This document shows, in pieces, positions 18,626-27,020 of a stretch of DNA of 64,000 nt. A program made the position numbers and the translations under genes. Position 1 is the stretch's first letter; the number at the start of each line of letters is the position of its first letter. The DNA comes from Akkermansia muciniphila (GTDB lineage: Bacteria; Verrucomicrobiota; Verrucomicrobiia; Verrucomicrobiales; DEV007): positions 1 to 64,000 of the forward strand of contig CAMCXS010000005.1 of the NCBI GenBank assembly GCA_945883495.1, given 5' to 3'. The notes under the pieces were generated by a model. It saw only the letters and a list, made by a program, of their open reading frames with translations, was not told the origin of the DNA and did no database searches.

Positions 18626-19090
18626 TCAATCCTCGTCCGGCCAGATCTCGCGGGCGACCAATTTGGCTTTTTCGAGGCCCAGCGGGGTGAATCGGAAACG
18701 CTTCGAGCCTGAGGTGCTGGCCACCGCCATCAGGTAGTGGTCTACGCAGAGTGGGTTGAGTGCTTGTACATTGAGGCGCGCATGCCGGGCGTCTCCGATC
18801 ACTTCGTTGAGCTCTTCTGTGCCAAATTGTACATCCGGCCGGGTGTGATTGGAGACAAAGGCCAAGGCTGCCACCAATGCGGCGTCTGGCGCCGTTAGGG
18901 CGGCCAGCCCCTCGCGCAGTTGCGCCCGTGGCGGCAACGGGAGGGCATTGGGAATTGGAGCCGCGCTTCTGCTCGGGAGGGAATCGATCGTCAATGCCAT
19001 TCGACTGAGCACAGCGACCACGAGATCGATCTGCTGCTTGCGAGGAAGGGCCGCGATGAGCCGGGCCAGTTCATCGGGATCGGACTCCAT
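18626..19090 (-). CDS. hypothetical small protein, possible winged-helix DNA-binding
   Basis: 154 residues. I do not recognise a named family. The N-terminus is helical (DELARLIAALPRKQQIDLVVAVLSRMALTI), followed by a Pro-rich linker. The C-terminal half (EELNEVIG...HYLMAVASTS...KRFRFTPLGLEKAKLVAREIW) has the helix-turn-wing look of a winged-helix domain, ending with the 'FRFTPLG' wing often seen in small regulators. It is divergent from the MarR-like gene at 19436, and TTGTACA motifs lie both inside it and in its upstream region. Autoregulation is plausible but not shown. Confidence 0.7.
   Translation of the reverse strand: MESDPDELARLIAALPRKQQIDLVVAVLSRMALTIDSLPSRSAAPIPNALPLPPRAQLREGLAALTAPDAALVAALAFVSNHTRPDVQFGTEELNEVIGDARHARLNVQALNPLCVDHYLMAVASTSGSKRFRFTPLGLEKAKLVAREIWPDED
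18764..18771 (+). promoter_or_regulatory. TTGTACAT motif, copy 1
   Basis: First of five TTGTACA copies in 450 bases. It lies inside the coding region of the small gene at 18626-19090, in the reverse direction to that gene. It may be an operator half-site or simply codon usage (Val-Gln). Confidence 0.35.
18827..18834 (+). promoter_or_regulatory. TTGTACAT motif, copy 2
   Basis: Identical 8-mer to copy 1, 63 bases further along, also inside the small gene. The gene reads Val-Gln here too, so an intragenic operator and coincidental codon use are both possible. Confidence 0.35.
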
Positions 19091-19435
19091 GGTGCACCGG
19101 TAGACATTTTGTACAGAGAATCAGGGATTGGCAACCGATTGAGCGGGAACTGATAGGACAAAATGTACAAAAATGCGAGAAAGTCTTGCACTATTAACCT
19201 TTCGATGTACAATCAGGGCGGCGAACCCGATATGCGTTGAGCTATTCGGAAAGGATGGGCCGGTCTCGAAAGGGATCGGCCCATTTCGTTTACTGGCCCG
19301 AAAGGTTTGCTTCTTCGATCAATTAAGCGTTGCGTGTTTTCAGGTTCTGGCACAGAGTGCTAGAGCAAGCGAGACAGTTGCCGCACGGGTTCGCCAAATT
19401 CAGGCGGTGCTGGCTCGCATAACCCGAATAGCTCA
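19091..19435. promoter_or_regulatory. divergent intergenic region with three TTGTACA sites
   Basis: 345 bases between two divergent small genes. TTGTACAG lies at 19109-19116 on plus. On the minus strand TTGTACAT occurs at 19170-19163 and again at 19212-19205. The first two are extended by T runs (TTTTGTACA and TTTTTGTACA) and face each other. The third overlaps a likely -10 box for the MarR-like gene. An open frame within (19173-19439) has no recognisable protein character and I do not call it. The remaining part (19215-19435) shows nothing I can name. Confidence 0.55.
19186..19213 (+). promoter_or_regulatory. candidate promoter overlapped by an operator-like site
   Basis: TTGCAC at 19186-19191, a 16-base spacer and TACAAT (5 of 6 to the -10) at 19208-19213. 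The -10 is embedded in ATGTACAAT, one of the TTGTACAT copies on the opposite strand. That arrangement fits repression of the plus-strand MarR-like gene, leaving a leader of about 215 bases. Confidence 0.4.
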
Positions 19436-19951
19436 ATGACGAATCCAAACGACCGTGAGGATCCGGTAGGGATGTTTGTGCCCGCTCCGGATCGGAACCA
19501 ACGTCGCGCCGCCGAAGTGCGGGAGCGGCTTGAACAAATGATTGAGAGGCTGCGCGCCGAGGGCCATGAGCCAGAGGAGATTTCCTCGATCCTGGCGGAC
19601 CATGTGGCGGGAGCGATGGAGCGAGTGCCGGTCTTATCGAAGAGGCAAATGCCGTCACCCGGACTTGGGGTTCTGAGCGCCGGGACGGTGCTGGTCAACC
19701 TTGCCACGGTGCCTCTTCGCTTCTCCGTGAGCGCGGTGATGGTGCTCTATCATCTTCAGTCCGGCGGAAGTCAGCCAGCCCGGCTCGGCGAAGCTGTGGG
19801 GATTTCTCCGGCGGCCATGAGTGGCATTTTGGAAACCCTGGAAGGTAAGCGCCTCATCACCCGGGTTCGTGATGCTGATGACCGACGCAAGATTCAGGTC
19901 GAACTGTCGGAGGAAGGCCGCCGGATGGTCGCCAGCATGTTTCTCAACTAG
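19436..19951 (+). CDS. MarR-like winged-helix transcriptional regulator
   Basis: 171 residues. An acidic/basic helical N-terminus (AEVRERLEQMIERLRAEGHEPEEISSILADH) precedes a winged-helix domain at about 90-165: AVMVLYHLQSGGSQPARLGEAVGISPAAMSGILETLEGKRLITRVRDADDRRKIQVELSEEGRRM. The recognition helix (SPAAMSGILETLE) and the wing with DADDRR are textbook MarR features. The dimerisation helices are shorter than in typical MarR and replaced by the N-terminal extension. The ligand is unknown. It is divergent from another possible winged-helix gene, and a TTGTACA-bearing region lies between them. A strong intrinsic terminator follows. Confidence 0.85.
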   Translation: MTNPNDREDPVGMFVPAPDRNQRRAAEVRERLEQMIERLRAEGHEPEEISSILADHVAGAMERVPVLSKRQMPSPGLGVLSAGTVLVNLATVPLRFSVSAVMVLYHLQSGGSQPARLGEAVGISPAAMSGILETLEGKRLITRVRDADDRRKIQVELSEEGRRMVASMFLN

Positions 19952-19970
19952 TCCATCTCTCAATCCATGC

Positions 19971-20010
19971 AGCTCAGGCCATCCACTTTCGGACGGCCTG
20001 AGCTTCGTTT
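19971..20010 (+). terminator. intrinsic terminator after the MarR-like gene
   Basis: AGCTCAGGCC at 19971-19980 pairs perfectly with GGCCTGAGCT at 19995-20004; three more pairs lie inside past one mismatch, with an ACTTTC loop. TCGTTT follows. The opposite strand has no T run, so it serves the plus-strand gene. Confidence 0.7.
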
Positions 20011-20021
20011 GCTCGCTTCCT

Positions 20022-20642
20022 TTACGACTCCACTGGTGGACGCTTTGGCGTTTGTCCTGCGCCACCGCTTCCTTCTCCTCGGGCGGCTTTAATTTCCTCC
20101 GGCGTGACTTTCCCATCCGCGTTGGCGTCCGCCTTGGACATCCGCGACCAGACTTCAGCGGGAGCTTCCTCTTCTGTGATCCCGCCATTGCCGTCTTTGT
20201 CCATCTTGGTGAAGAATTCCTGGGGATTGGGCCGGGTGACGCCTCCTCCAGCTCCGCGCATGGCAGCTACCAACTCCTCGCGTGTGACGCCTCCGTCCCC
20301 GTTTTTGTCCGCTTTACTCATTCGTTCCCATCGCTCTCCGGCTTCCTCCGCCGTGATCTTTCCGTCTCCATTCTTGTCGGCCGTCTGAAAGAAGGCTCCG
20401 CCACCCGGAGCGCCGGCTCCGCCAGGACGCGCGCTGGCCAGTTCTTGCGGGGTGACCGCGCCGTCTCCGTCGGCGTCCAACTTCGAAAGTTTGTCCCAAA
20501 CAGCCGCGGGAGCTTCGTCCTGGGAGATTTTACCGTCTCCGTTTTGATCCATCTGTTTGAGGCGCGAGCCATCTTGGGCCACGAGGCCGGTGCAGGTGAC
20601 TCCGAGGGCGATGGCGGGGATGAGCAAAGTTTTCAGTTTCAT
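20022..20642 (-). CDS. exported protein with six EF-hand calcium-binding loops
   Basis: 206 residues from ATG 20642 (MKLKTLLIPAIALGVTCTGLVAQ), a clear signal peptide. Six EF-hand loops follow: MDQNGDGKISQDE, LDADGDGAVTPQE, ADKNGDGKITAEE, ADKNGDGGVTREE, MDKDGNGGITEEE and ADANADGKVTPEE. All carry the D-x-[DN]-x-[DN]-G calcium pattern, except that loop 6 has Ala at one position (ANADG). They sit in three pairs separated by Gly/Pro-rich linkers. Such short EF-hand proteins are common in planctomycetes and verrucomicrobia; their role is unknown, perhaps calcium buffering or matrix binding. Several out-of-frame ORFs here are shadows of the repeat. Confidence 0.9.
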   Translation of the reverse strand: MKLKTLLIPAIALGVTCTGLVAQDGSRLKQMDQNGDGKISQDEAPAAVWDKLSKLDADGDGAVTPQELASARPGGAGAPGGGAFFQTADKNGDGKITAEEAGERWERMSKADKNGDGGVTREELVAAMRGAGGGVTRPNPQEFFTKMDKDGNGGITEEEAPAEVWSRMSKADANADGKVTPEEIKAARGEGSGGAGQTPKRPPVES

Positions 20643-20791
20643 CTTGTTGTAGGGAGGAATGACGGGCGTCGGCACCGCCGGTTACCGAGGGATTTCAGAA
20701 ATTTCGCCGAAGTTGGGCGACTTTGTTTGTGTTGGCTTGAGTGGTTAGCTTTATTTGGGCCGAGATCCGCTGCGCTCTGTCCTGTGATAGC

Positions 20792-22018
20792 TTAGCCTTC
20801 CCAGGCATCTGCATACTTTGCAAACAGTGTCCGGAATGTGCCGTTCCAATCGAGACCCGTTTGAATGACGTGCTGGCGGGCGAGGGCGCTCATCTCTTTG
20901 CGTTGCTGAGCCGCGATCTTGAGCTGCCGGGCCATCGCATCAGCGTCATCTACCGGGACCAAGTAACCGGTGCCTGGGACCACGCGTTCCCGCAAAGCCC
21001 CGGCGGCGACGCCCACCACGGGAAGGCCGCTGGCTTGTGCCTCGATCACCGACAGACCGAAGGTCTCATGCGGACCGGCGGTCACGTAGAGATCGGAGGA
21101 GGCAAGCAACGTGGCGAACTCCTCCCGGCTGCTCGCATAAGGCCGGACCAGAAAGCCAGGCAGCGTTTCCGAGCGATCCTCAAGCTTCTTGCGGAGAGCG
21201 CCTTCTCCGGTGACGAGAAGCATCGCTTGAGGCAACCGGGGATGGAGCCGTTCAAAGGCCTCGACCAGTGTTTCCACGTGCTTTTCGCTATCGAGCCGTC
21301 CTCCGTAGATCAGGAGCACCGTCTCCGGAGTGGCGCCGAGGCTGGCTCTGACTTCCTCGCTGCGGCGGCTAGGATGGAAAAGATCAATATCGACGCCCAA
21401 CGGGACGAGCCGGGTGTGGTCGGAATCGTAATCCCGCAGGTAATGGTGGAGACGAGTGAGCTGCTGCGGGCTGGCCGCGAAGACGAGATCGCACTTCGCG
21501 AAGATCGCTCCAAAGTACTTTTCCGCGCCGAACTCCGCCGCCTCCGCCAAGCTTAATCCCCAGCGGGTCAGTAGGTCGCTGGATTGGCTGAGGTGATCGT
21601 GAAGGACTTCGCGCAACGGGGAGCCGAAATAGGCGTCCGCCAAATCCGTGTGAAAATAACCGCTGACAAGGCAGCGCATTTCGTTGTCGTTGCGATGCCC
21701 TCGGTATTGAAACGCTGCCCAGGGGCAAGCGAAAAAGGTGCCGAGCTCGACAATGTCCGGCTGTTCTTCCAACAAGGCTTCAAGCAGTCGCAACGGTTGC
21801 CAAAAAAAGCGGTAGGGAGCGCATCCCGGGATCAGGGGGCCGGCCAAAGTCCGAATCGTGAGACGCCCGTGGCTTTCCCGGCCATCGCTTTCCCCGGGGA
21901 TAATGAGAACATGCTCGTCGTTCGTCTGCTCCTGGACGTAGCGGCGCTTCGCGTCGATGTAGGTCCGGATGCCGCCGCTGGTGGCGGTGTAGGCGAGCGT
22001 GAGGTCACAATATCTCAT
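20792..22018 (-). CDS. GT4-family glycosyltransferase
   Basis: 408 residues, GT-B fold. The N-terminal Rossmann domain begins DLTLAYTATSGGIRTYIDAKRR, with the Gly-rich loop GGIRT. The C-terminal domain has LIYGGRLDSEKHVETLVEAF, LLVTGEGALRKKLE, and the retaining-GT4 E-x7-E motif in HETFGLSVIEAQASGLPVVG. It transfers a sugar from a nucleotide-sugar donor; the acceptor is unknown. Its start overlaps the end of the upstream GH63-type gene by 14 bases, so the pair is translationally coupled. That coupling hints that both act on the same glucoside or mannoside, possibly a compatible solute or cell-surface glycan. Confidence 0.92.
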   Translation of the reverse strand: MRYCDLTLAYTATSGGIRTYIDAKRRYVQEQTNDEHVLIIPGESDGRESHGRLTIRTLAGPLIPGCAPYRFFWQPLRLLEALLEEQPDIVELGTFFACPWAAFQYRGHRNDNEMRCLVSGYFHTDLADAYFGSPLREVLHDHLSQSSDLLTRWGLSLAEAAEFGAEKYFGAIFAKCDLVFAASPQQLTRLHHYLRDYDSDHTRLVPLGVDIDLFHPSRRSEEVRASLGATPETVLLIYGGRLDSEKHVETLVEAFERLHPRLPQAMLLVTGEGALRKKLEDRSETLPGFLVRPYASSREEFATLLASSDLYVTAGPHETFGLSVIEAQASGLPVVGVAAGALRERVVPGTGYLVPVDDADAMARQLKIAAQQRKEMSALARQHVIQTGLDWNGTFRTLFAKYADAWEG

Positions 22019-23648
22019 GTTGAATGGGAGGTGCGTCGATGGGGATACGTTCGCCGAAGCTGGCGAGGTGTTCCATGCAGGTCGAGGGGGTGCGAATGGT
22101 AACTCGCACGGAATCTGGGCCGAGCACGGAAAAATTGAGGGCGAGAGATTCGCCTGGCAGCCGCAACGCGTAAGCTTTGCCGGCAGAGGCTGAGGGGAAA
22201 CGCGGTTGCACGAAGCGGAGGCCGTTCTCGCGGTGGAACCCGGCGAACTGTTCGATGACCAGCGTGTTGACCAGGCCGGTCCAACCGACGAAGTCCGCCT
22301 GCGGTTTCACGCCCAGAGTGAACGCCTTCCAGCGGTTCCCCTTCTTGCGGTGCAGCCGGGCCAAACTGGCCTCTTCGGGATCGTAGAACTCGTAGAAGCG
22401 CCGTTCCCGGCGGAAGATGCGGTAGATGTGATCACAAAGCCGGTAAGCCATCTCGCTGACCTCCTTTTCCAACCCGTAACGCTTCAAGCCGAGGAGGACG
22501 CCGTAAGCCACGTTGACCCAGACCGGTCCGCGCCACATATCGAGCGAGAAATCAGGATCCGAAATGGCCACGGAGGGGAGGGGAAGCGGTGAATTGAATC
22601 CTTCCGGGGAAAGCACGTGCTCCAGGATCCGGCGCAGTTGGCGCTCGTCGGCTGCTCCCGCCCACAGGGGCAGCACCGATGCGATCGTGCGGCTGCGGAT
22701 GAACTCGCCGGTCTCCGTGTGCCGATCGTAGAACAGTCCGTCCCCGGCGTGCCAAAGTTCCTCCCGGATCTTGGCCTGAAGGGCGGCCGCTTTGTCGAGG
22801 AACGGTTGGGGATCTTGTCCCAAAATCCGGGCCATGGTGGCCAGGGCCTCGTTTTGCAGCACGACGTAGGCGCTCAGGTCCGGCGCCGCCAGTTTGGTGG
22901 TGTCGCGGAAGACGCTTTCGTCTCGCGAGCTGAATCGCGGCGCGTTTTCCACGCCGGATTCGTAGGGATGCCGCCAGAAAAACAGGCCGCTGGGCAACTG
23001 GCGGTTCGCGTAGAGCCAGTTGTTGTAAGCGCAGAGGGCGGGGAAGAGCGGTTCGATCTTGAGAGCGGCTTCCTCACGCGAGTGCCCTTCCCAGATCCGT
23101 GCCAGAGACCAAGCGATCAACGGCGGTTGGGTGTAGACCGAGGCCACCAAGTCAGAGACCACGTGCTGCAAGCGGTCCCCGTCGCGAAGGTGGACGACGA
23201 CTCGACTCACGTCGTGGGCGACGTCGCGGTCCCAGGTCTTCCAAACTTGCGAGATAAAGGCGGAATCCCAAAGATACACGCCGCGAAACGCCGGGGCCGG
23301 ATGGGCATAGCGGATGGGCGAAAGGACGTCCGGGATCTGCAGGTTTTCGAAGAGCACCGCGTAGACGCCCGCGAAGCCGTGGTCCCAGTGCGCCACCTCC
23401 CCGTGCATTCCGGACACGTGGAGCACCGGTGCTTCGACCTCCACCTTTTTGCGCACCAGCAGGCGGAGCGGGACCTCGATCGGGATTGGGCCGCGGCGGC
23501 TCCGGAAGACCCGGGACCACAACACCAGATCGAGCGCGAAGAAGGCGATCCGGTTGAAGCGGGTCGCCAACCCCGTAACGCGCCGGGTGCGCCGGCGCAG
23601 GAAGCTCTCGACGGTACGGAGGAAGGGCAAAATGGATTTACGCCACAT
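22005..23648 (-). CDS. GH63-like (alpha/alpha)6-barrel glycosidase
   Basis: 547 residues. Motifs of the GH63/GH37 clan are visible: FRGVYLWDSAFISQVWKTWD, VYTQPPLIAWSLARIW, APDLSAYVVLQNEALA, DMWRGPVWVNVAYGVLLGL and RFYEFYDPEE. The Asp in LWDSAF is the usual candidate acid and a Glu near the C-terminal motif the base. There is no signal peptide, although the N-terminus is basic and mildly hydrophobic, so a cytoplasmic site is likely. GH63 members cleave alpha-glucosides, and some bacterial ones hydrolyse glucosyl- or mannosylglycerates. Coupled to the GT4 gene downstream and divergent from murJ. Confidence 0.85.
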   Translation of the reverse strand: MWRKSILPFLRTVESFLRRRTRRVTGLATRFNRIAFFALDLVLWSRVFRSRRGPIPIEVPLRLLVRKKVEVEAPVLHVSGMHGEVAHWDHGFAGVYAVLFENLQIPDVLSPIRYAHPAPAFRGVYLWDSAFISQVWKTWDRDVAHDVSRVVVHLRDGDRLQHVVSDLVASVYTQPPLIAWSLARIWEGHSREEAALKIEPLFPALCAYNNWLYANRQLPSGLFFWRHPYESGVENAPRFSSRDESVFRDTTKLAAPDLSAYVVLQNEALATMARILGQDPQPFLDKAAALQAKIREELWHAGDGLFYDRHTETGEFIRSRTIASVLPLWAGAADERQLRRILEHVLSPEGFNSPLPLPSVAISDPDFSLDMWRGPVWVNVAYGVLLGLKRYGLEKEVSEMAYRLCDHIYRIFRRERRFYEFYDPEEASLARLHRKKGNRWKAFTLGVKPQADFVGWTGLVNTLVIEQFAGFHRENGLRFVQPRFPSASAGKAYALRLPGESLALNFSVLGPDSVRVTIRTPSTCMEHLASFGERIPIDAPPIQHEIL

Positions 23649-23788
23649 GCAGACCGCACTCTAGCGCAGTCCGGGACACCGTCGCCCCCGATCTCTTGTC
23701 GGGAAAGGCCGGGCGATGGCAAGGCTTGCGCTCCCGCTAGTTCCGGCGGATCACTTCCCGCCGAGTTTGTCCTTGTTTCGAGCCGCCC

Positions 23789-25480
23789 ATGAACGAATCC
23801 ACCGCCGAGCCGCGCTCCCCCTCCCAAGAATCCTCCGCCGCCAGCGCGGGGGGCACGGCGAAGAAGGCGGGACTGGTCTCGATCGCCATCATGTGCAGCC
23901 GCGTCCTCGGCCTGGTGCGCGAGGTGGTCTTGGGGGGCCTCTTCGGCGGGAGCAAATGGATGGATGGATTCATGGTGGCTTTCCGCATCCCGAACATGCT
24001 CCGGGATCTCTTCGCGGAAGGCGCGCTCTCCACGGCCTTCGTGACGACGTTTTCCCAGACGATCAAAAAGGAGGGCGATGAATCCGCCTTCGATCTCGCG
24101 AGGAAGATGCTGACCCTCACCGCCGTCGCCATGGCGCTGGTCGCGTTGGTCTGCATCGCCATCGCGCCGTGGGTGGTGCCGATGCTCGTGCCCGGCTGGA
24201 CTTCCGGGGACACGGCCCGGCCCGAATTGATCGGTCCGACGATTTTTTGGACGCAGATTATCTACACCTTCATTCCGATGCTCTCGCTGGCTGCGGTGGT
24301 CATGGGGATTCTCAATTCCAAGGGCGTCTTCTTCGTCCCGGCCATGGCCTCGAGCTTCTTCAACCTCGGGTCGATCGTCAGTGGCGTGCTCATCGGGTAT
24401 TGGCTGGAACCAGAGTTTTTCCGTCCCGTGGCCGAGGGTGCGGTCGCTCCCACCGGGTCCAAGGCGCTCACCGGGATGTCCATCGGGGTGGCGATCGGTG
24501 GGTTTTGCCAGTTTGGGGTGCAATTGCCCTCCTTGCTCAAGGTGGGGTTCAAGTTCCGGCCCGACTTCTCCTGGAGGGATCCCAAGGTGCAGCGCGTCCT
24601 CGCCCTCATGGGCCCGGCGGTGATTTCGAGCGCGGCCGTGCAAGTCGGCGTAGTGATCAACACGATTTTCGCGGCCTACTTGCCGACGGAAGGCGCCGTC
24701 AGCTCGCTGCAATGGGCGTTCCGGCTCATGCAATTGCCGATCGGGGTGTTTGGCGTCGCCATCTCCACCGTCACGCTGCCTGCCGCCTCACGAGCCGCGG
24801 CGGAGGGAATTACCGATGAATTTCGCGGCATCCTGGCCCGGGGTATCCGGCTTGCGATGCTCGTGACCATCCCCTCCGCGATTGGCCTGGCGGTGTTGGC
24901 GGAACCGATCATCGCCACGATTTGGCAACGTGGCCGATTCGACGTCGAGGATACGCTGGCGACGGCCGCCGCGCTGCGTGGCTATGCGTTGGGGCTGATC
25001 TTCTATTCAGCGATCAAGATTTTGCAGCCGACATTTTATTCGATCGACCGCAAATGGGTGCCGATGTGGGTCAGCGTGGGGGCGATCGTGCTCAACGCGG
25101 TATTGAACTCCATCTGGATCTTCTGGCTCAAGCTCGGGCATGAATATTTGGCGTTATCCACTACGATTGGTTCCGTCTTCAACTTCGCCGCGCTCTACTT
25201 GATGATGTTGCACTACGCGAAGCGGTTGGAGACCGGGCGCCTTTTCCGAAGCTTGGCCAAGATCGGCGTGGCTAGCACCGCGCTCACCGTGGTGGCCCTA
25301 GCGGGACAGATGACCATTCTGGCGAATTGGCGGGAGCAAGGGTTCTTCACGAATTGCGGTGGTCTCGTGTTGACCATCGGGCTGGGTGTGGCTGCCTACT
25401 TCGGTGTCGCCAAGTTCTTGCATGTCGAGGAGATGAATTTGTTTGTCTCCATGGTGCGGCGCAAAGTAGCGAAGCGGTGA
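23789..25480 (+). CDS. murJ: lipid II flippase MurJ
   Basis: 563 residues, MATE-like inner-membrane protein with about 14 hydrophobic helices. The N-terminal motif SIAIMCSRVLGLVREVVLGGLFG and the following RIPNMLRDLFAEGALSTAFVTTF are diagnostic for MurJ/MviN. It flips undecaprenyl-PP-MurNAc-pentapeptide-GlcNAc to the periplasm for peptidoglycan synthesis. The N-terminus carries a 25-residue polar extension (rich in Ser, Ala, Glu). Length is slightly above the usual 510-530. Single gene: divergent from GH63 and convergent with hemL. Confidence 0.96.
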   Translation: MNESTAEPRSPSQESSAASAGGTAKKAGLVSIAIMCSRVLGLVREVVLGGLFGGSKWMDGFMVAFRIPNMLRDLFAEGALSTAFVTTFSQTIKKEGDESAFDLARKMLTLTAVAMALVALVCIAIAPWVVPMLVPGWTSGDTARPELIGPTIFWTQIIYTFIPMLSLAAVVMGILNSKGVFFVPAMASSFFNLGSIVSGVLIGYWLEPEFFRPVAEGAVAPTGSKALTGMSIGVAIGGFCQFGVQLPSLLKVGFKFRPDFSWRDPKVQRVLALMGPAVISSAAVQVGVVINTIFAAYLPTEGAVSSLQWAFRLMQLPIGVFGVAISTVTLPAASRAAAEGITDEFRGILARGIRLAMLVTIPSAIGLAVLAEPIIATIWQRGRFDVEDTLATAAALRGYALGLIFYSAIKILQPTFYSIDRKWVPMWVSVGAIVLNAVLNSIWIFWLKLGHEYLALSTTIGSVFNFAALYLMMLHYAKRLETGRLFRSLAKIGVASTALTVVALAGQMTILANWREQGFFTNCGGLVLTIGLGVAAYFGVAKFLHVEEMNLFVSMVRRKVAKR

Positions 25481-25527
25481 TCACGATCGCGGATTCTGCT
25501 TTCGTACCGTGCTGCCCGTCACGCACG

Positions 25528-25547
25528 ACGCGTCGAGATGGACGCGT
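25528..25547. other. small hairpin between the convergent genes murJ and hemL
   Basis: ACGCGTC and GACGCGT form a 7-base stem around GAGATG in the 147-base gap. There is no T tract on either side, so intrinsic termination is doubtful. Confidence 0.25.
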
Positions 25548-25627
25548 TGGAGCGGAGCGCGCACCCGCAGTGTTCGTGGCGGTGGCTTGGTAACGCTGGG
25601 TCGTCTTGGTGGTTGTCCCGGCAGGGA

Positions 25628-26905
25628 TCAGGCTTGCAGGCACTCCGCGACGACCTCCGCAGTGCGGGCGATGGCTTCCTCGTCATGCGCCAGGGAGATG
25701 AAGCCAGCTTCATATTGAGACGGGGCAAAGTAGACTCCGCGTTCAAGACAGGCCCAGAAGAAGCGGTTGAAGGCAGCGAAATCGGCTTTCTTGACGTCCT
25801 CGACGCTGAAGATCGGAGCCTCGGTGAAGAAGAGGCAGAACATGGAACCGACACGGTGAAGCGTGTAATTCTTACCGGCTTTCTTGAGGGCGGCGCGGGT
25901 GGTTTCTTCGAATTGCGCGCCAGCGGCTTCGAGCTTGCGGTAGCCATCGAGCCGTTCGAGCTCCCGGAGTTGGGCGAGCCCGGCCGCCATGGCGAGCGGG
26001 TTTCCGGACAGCGTCCCGGCCTGGTAAACGGGACCGAGCGGGGCGAGGTGGTTCATGATTTCCGCTTTGCCGCCAAACGCGCCGACGGGGAGGCCGCCGC
26101 CGATGACTTTGCCCATGGCAGTGAGATCCGGGATGACGCCGGTGATTTCTTGGACGCCGCCCTTGGCAAGGCGGAAGCCGGTCATTACTTCGTCGAAGAT
26201 GAGGATGCTATCGTGTTGCCGGGTGATTTCGCGGAGGAACGCAAGGTAACCGGGCCGGGGAAAAATGAGCCCGGCGTTCGCGGGGATCGGCTCCAAAATG
26301 ACGGCGGCGATCCGGTCCGGATACTTGAGGAAGGCATCGCGAACGGCGGCTTCGTCATTGAAGGGAAGGGAGAGCGTCAAGGCGGCGAAGTCCTTGGGGA
26401 TGCCGGCGCTATCCGGTTTCCCATGGGTCAAGGCGCCGCTGCCGGCGGAGACGAGGAGGGAATCCACATGACCGTGGTAGCAACCCTGGAACTTGATGAT
26501 GAGATCGCGCCCTGTGTAGCCCCGGGCGAGGCGGATGGCGGTCATCGTGGCCTCCGTGCCGCTGTTGACCATGCGGACCTTTTCTACGGAGGGGACCCAC
26601 TCGACGATTTTTTCGGCGATCTCGACCTCGAGCGGGTTGGGAATGCCGAAGCTGACACCGTGTTGCGCCGTGGAAACGATGGCCTCGCGGACGGCGGCCG
26701 GAGCGTGCCCCAAGATGGCCGGACCCCAGGTTCCGACGTAATCAATCATTTCCTTGCCATCAACGTCCCGGATGCGGCAGCCCTCGGCATGATCGACGAA
26801 GAACGGCTCGCCATCGACGTTGCGGAAGGCGCGGACCGGGGAGTTGACGCCTCCGGGGATGACGTTTTTGGCGGCGGCGAAAAGGGTTTGCGAGCGGTTT
26901 GGCAT
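25628..26905 (-). CDS. hemL: glutamate-1-semialdehyde 2,1-aminomutase
   Basis: 425 residues from ATG 26905 (MPNRSQTLFAAAKNVIPGGVNSPVRAF, the standard HemL start). PLP enzyme converting glutamate-1-semialdehyde to 5-aminolevulinate in C5-pathway haem synthesis. The catalytic lysine is Lys266 (LTAMGKVIGGGLPVGAFGG). Other signatures are MVNSGTEATMTAIRLARG, GCYHGHVD and LIFDEVMTGFR. An in-frame extension to 26983 exists but lacks family sequence. Convergent with murJ and divergent from the GT9 gene. Confidence 0.97.
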   Translation of the reverse strand: MPNRSQTLFAAAKNVIPGGVNSPVRAFRNVDGEPFFVDHAEGCRIRDVDGKEMIDYVGTWGPAILGHAPAAVREAIVSTAQHGVSFGIPNPLEVEIAEKIVEWVPSVEKVRMVNSGTEATMTAIRLARGYTGRDLIIKFQGCYHGHVDSLLVSAGSGALTHGKPDSAGIPKDFAALTLSLPFNDEAAVRDAFLKYPDRIAAVILEPIPANAGLIFPRPGYLAFLREITRQHDSILIFDEVMTGFRLAKGGVQEITGVIPDLTAMGKVIGGGLPVGAFGGKAEIMNHLAPLGPVYQAGTLSGNPLAMAAGLAQLRELERLDGYRKLEAAGAQFEETTRAALKKAGKNYTLHRVGSMFCLFFTEAPIFSVEDVKKADFAAFNRFFWACLERGVYFAPSQYEAGFISLAHDEEAIARTAEVVAECLQA

Positions 26906-27020
26906 GTGTGGGTTTGCGTCGATGGATGAGGAAGTCGCCGGAATCGTGCACCATTCCGTTGCTCCAGGCATCCAATTATCCAATCATCCGGCGGTCCAAT
27001 TTTTTTCTGATCTCTCGCCG

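Noticed and set aside
19173-19439. 88-codon frame in the divergent intergenic region
   Set aside because: No homology-like pattern, and it covers the operator-like sites; better explained as regulatory DNA.
20022-20642. Tandem DNA repeat or CRISPR-like array in the EF-hand gene
   Set aside because: The periodicity comes from repeated calcium-binding loops in one protein frame; spacing and sequence vary as expected for coding repeats.
23207-24733. 508-codon minus-strand frame across the GH63 and murJ starts
   Set aside because: It overlaps two real genes in other frames and reads as low-complexity Arg/His/Glu sequence.
25528-25547. Bidirectional terminator between murJ and hemL
   Set aside because: The 7-base hairpin has no T tract on either strand; listed only as a weak structure.
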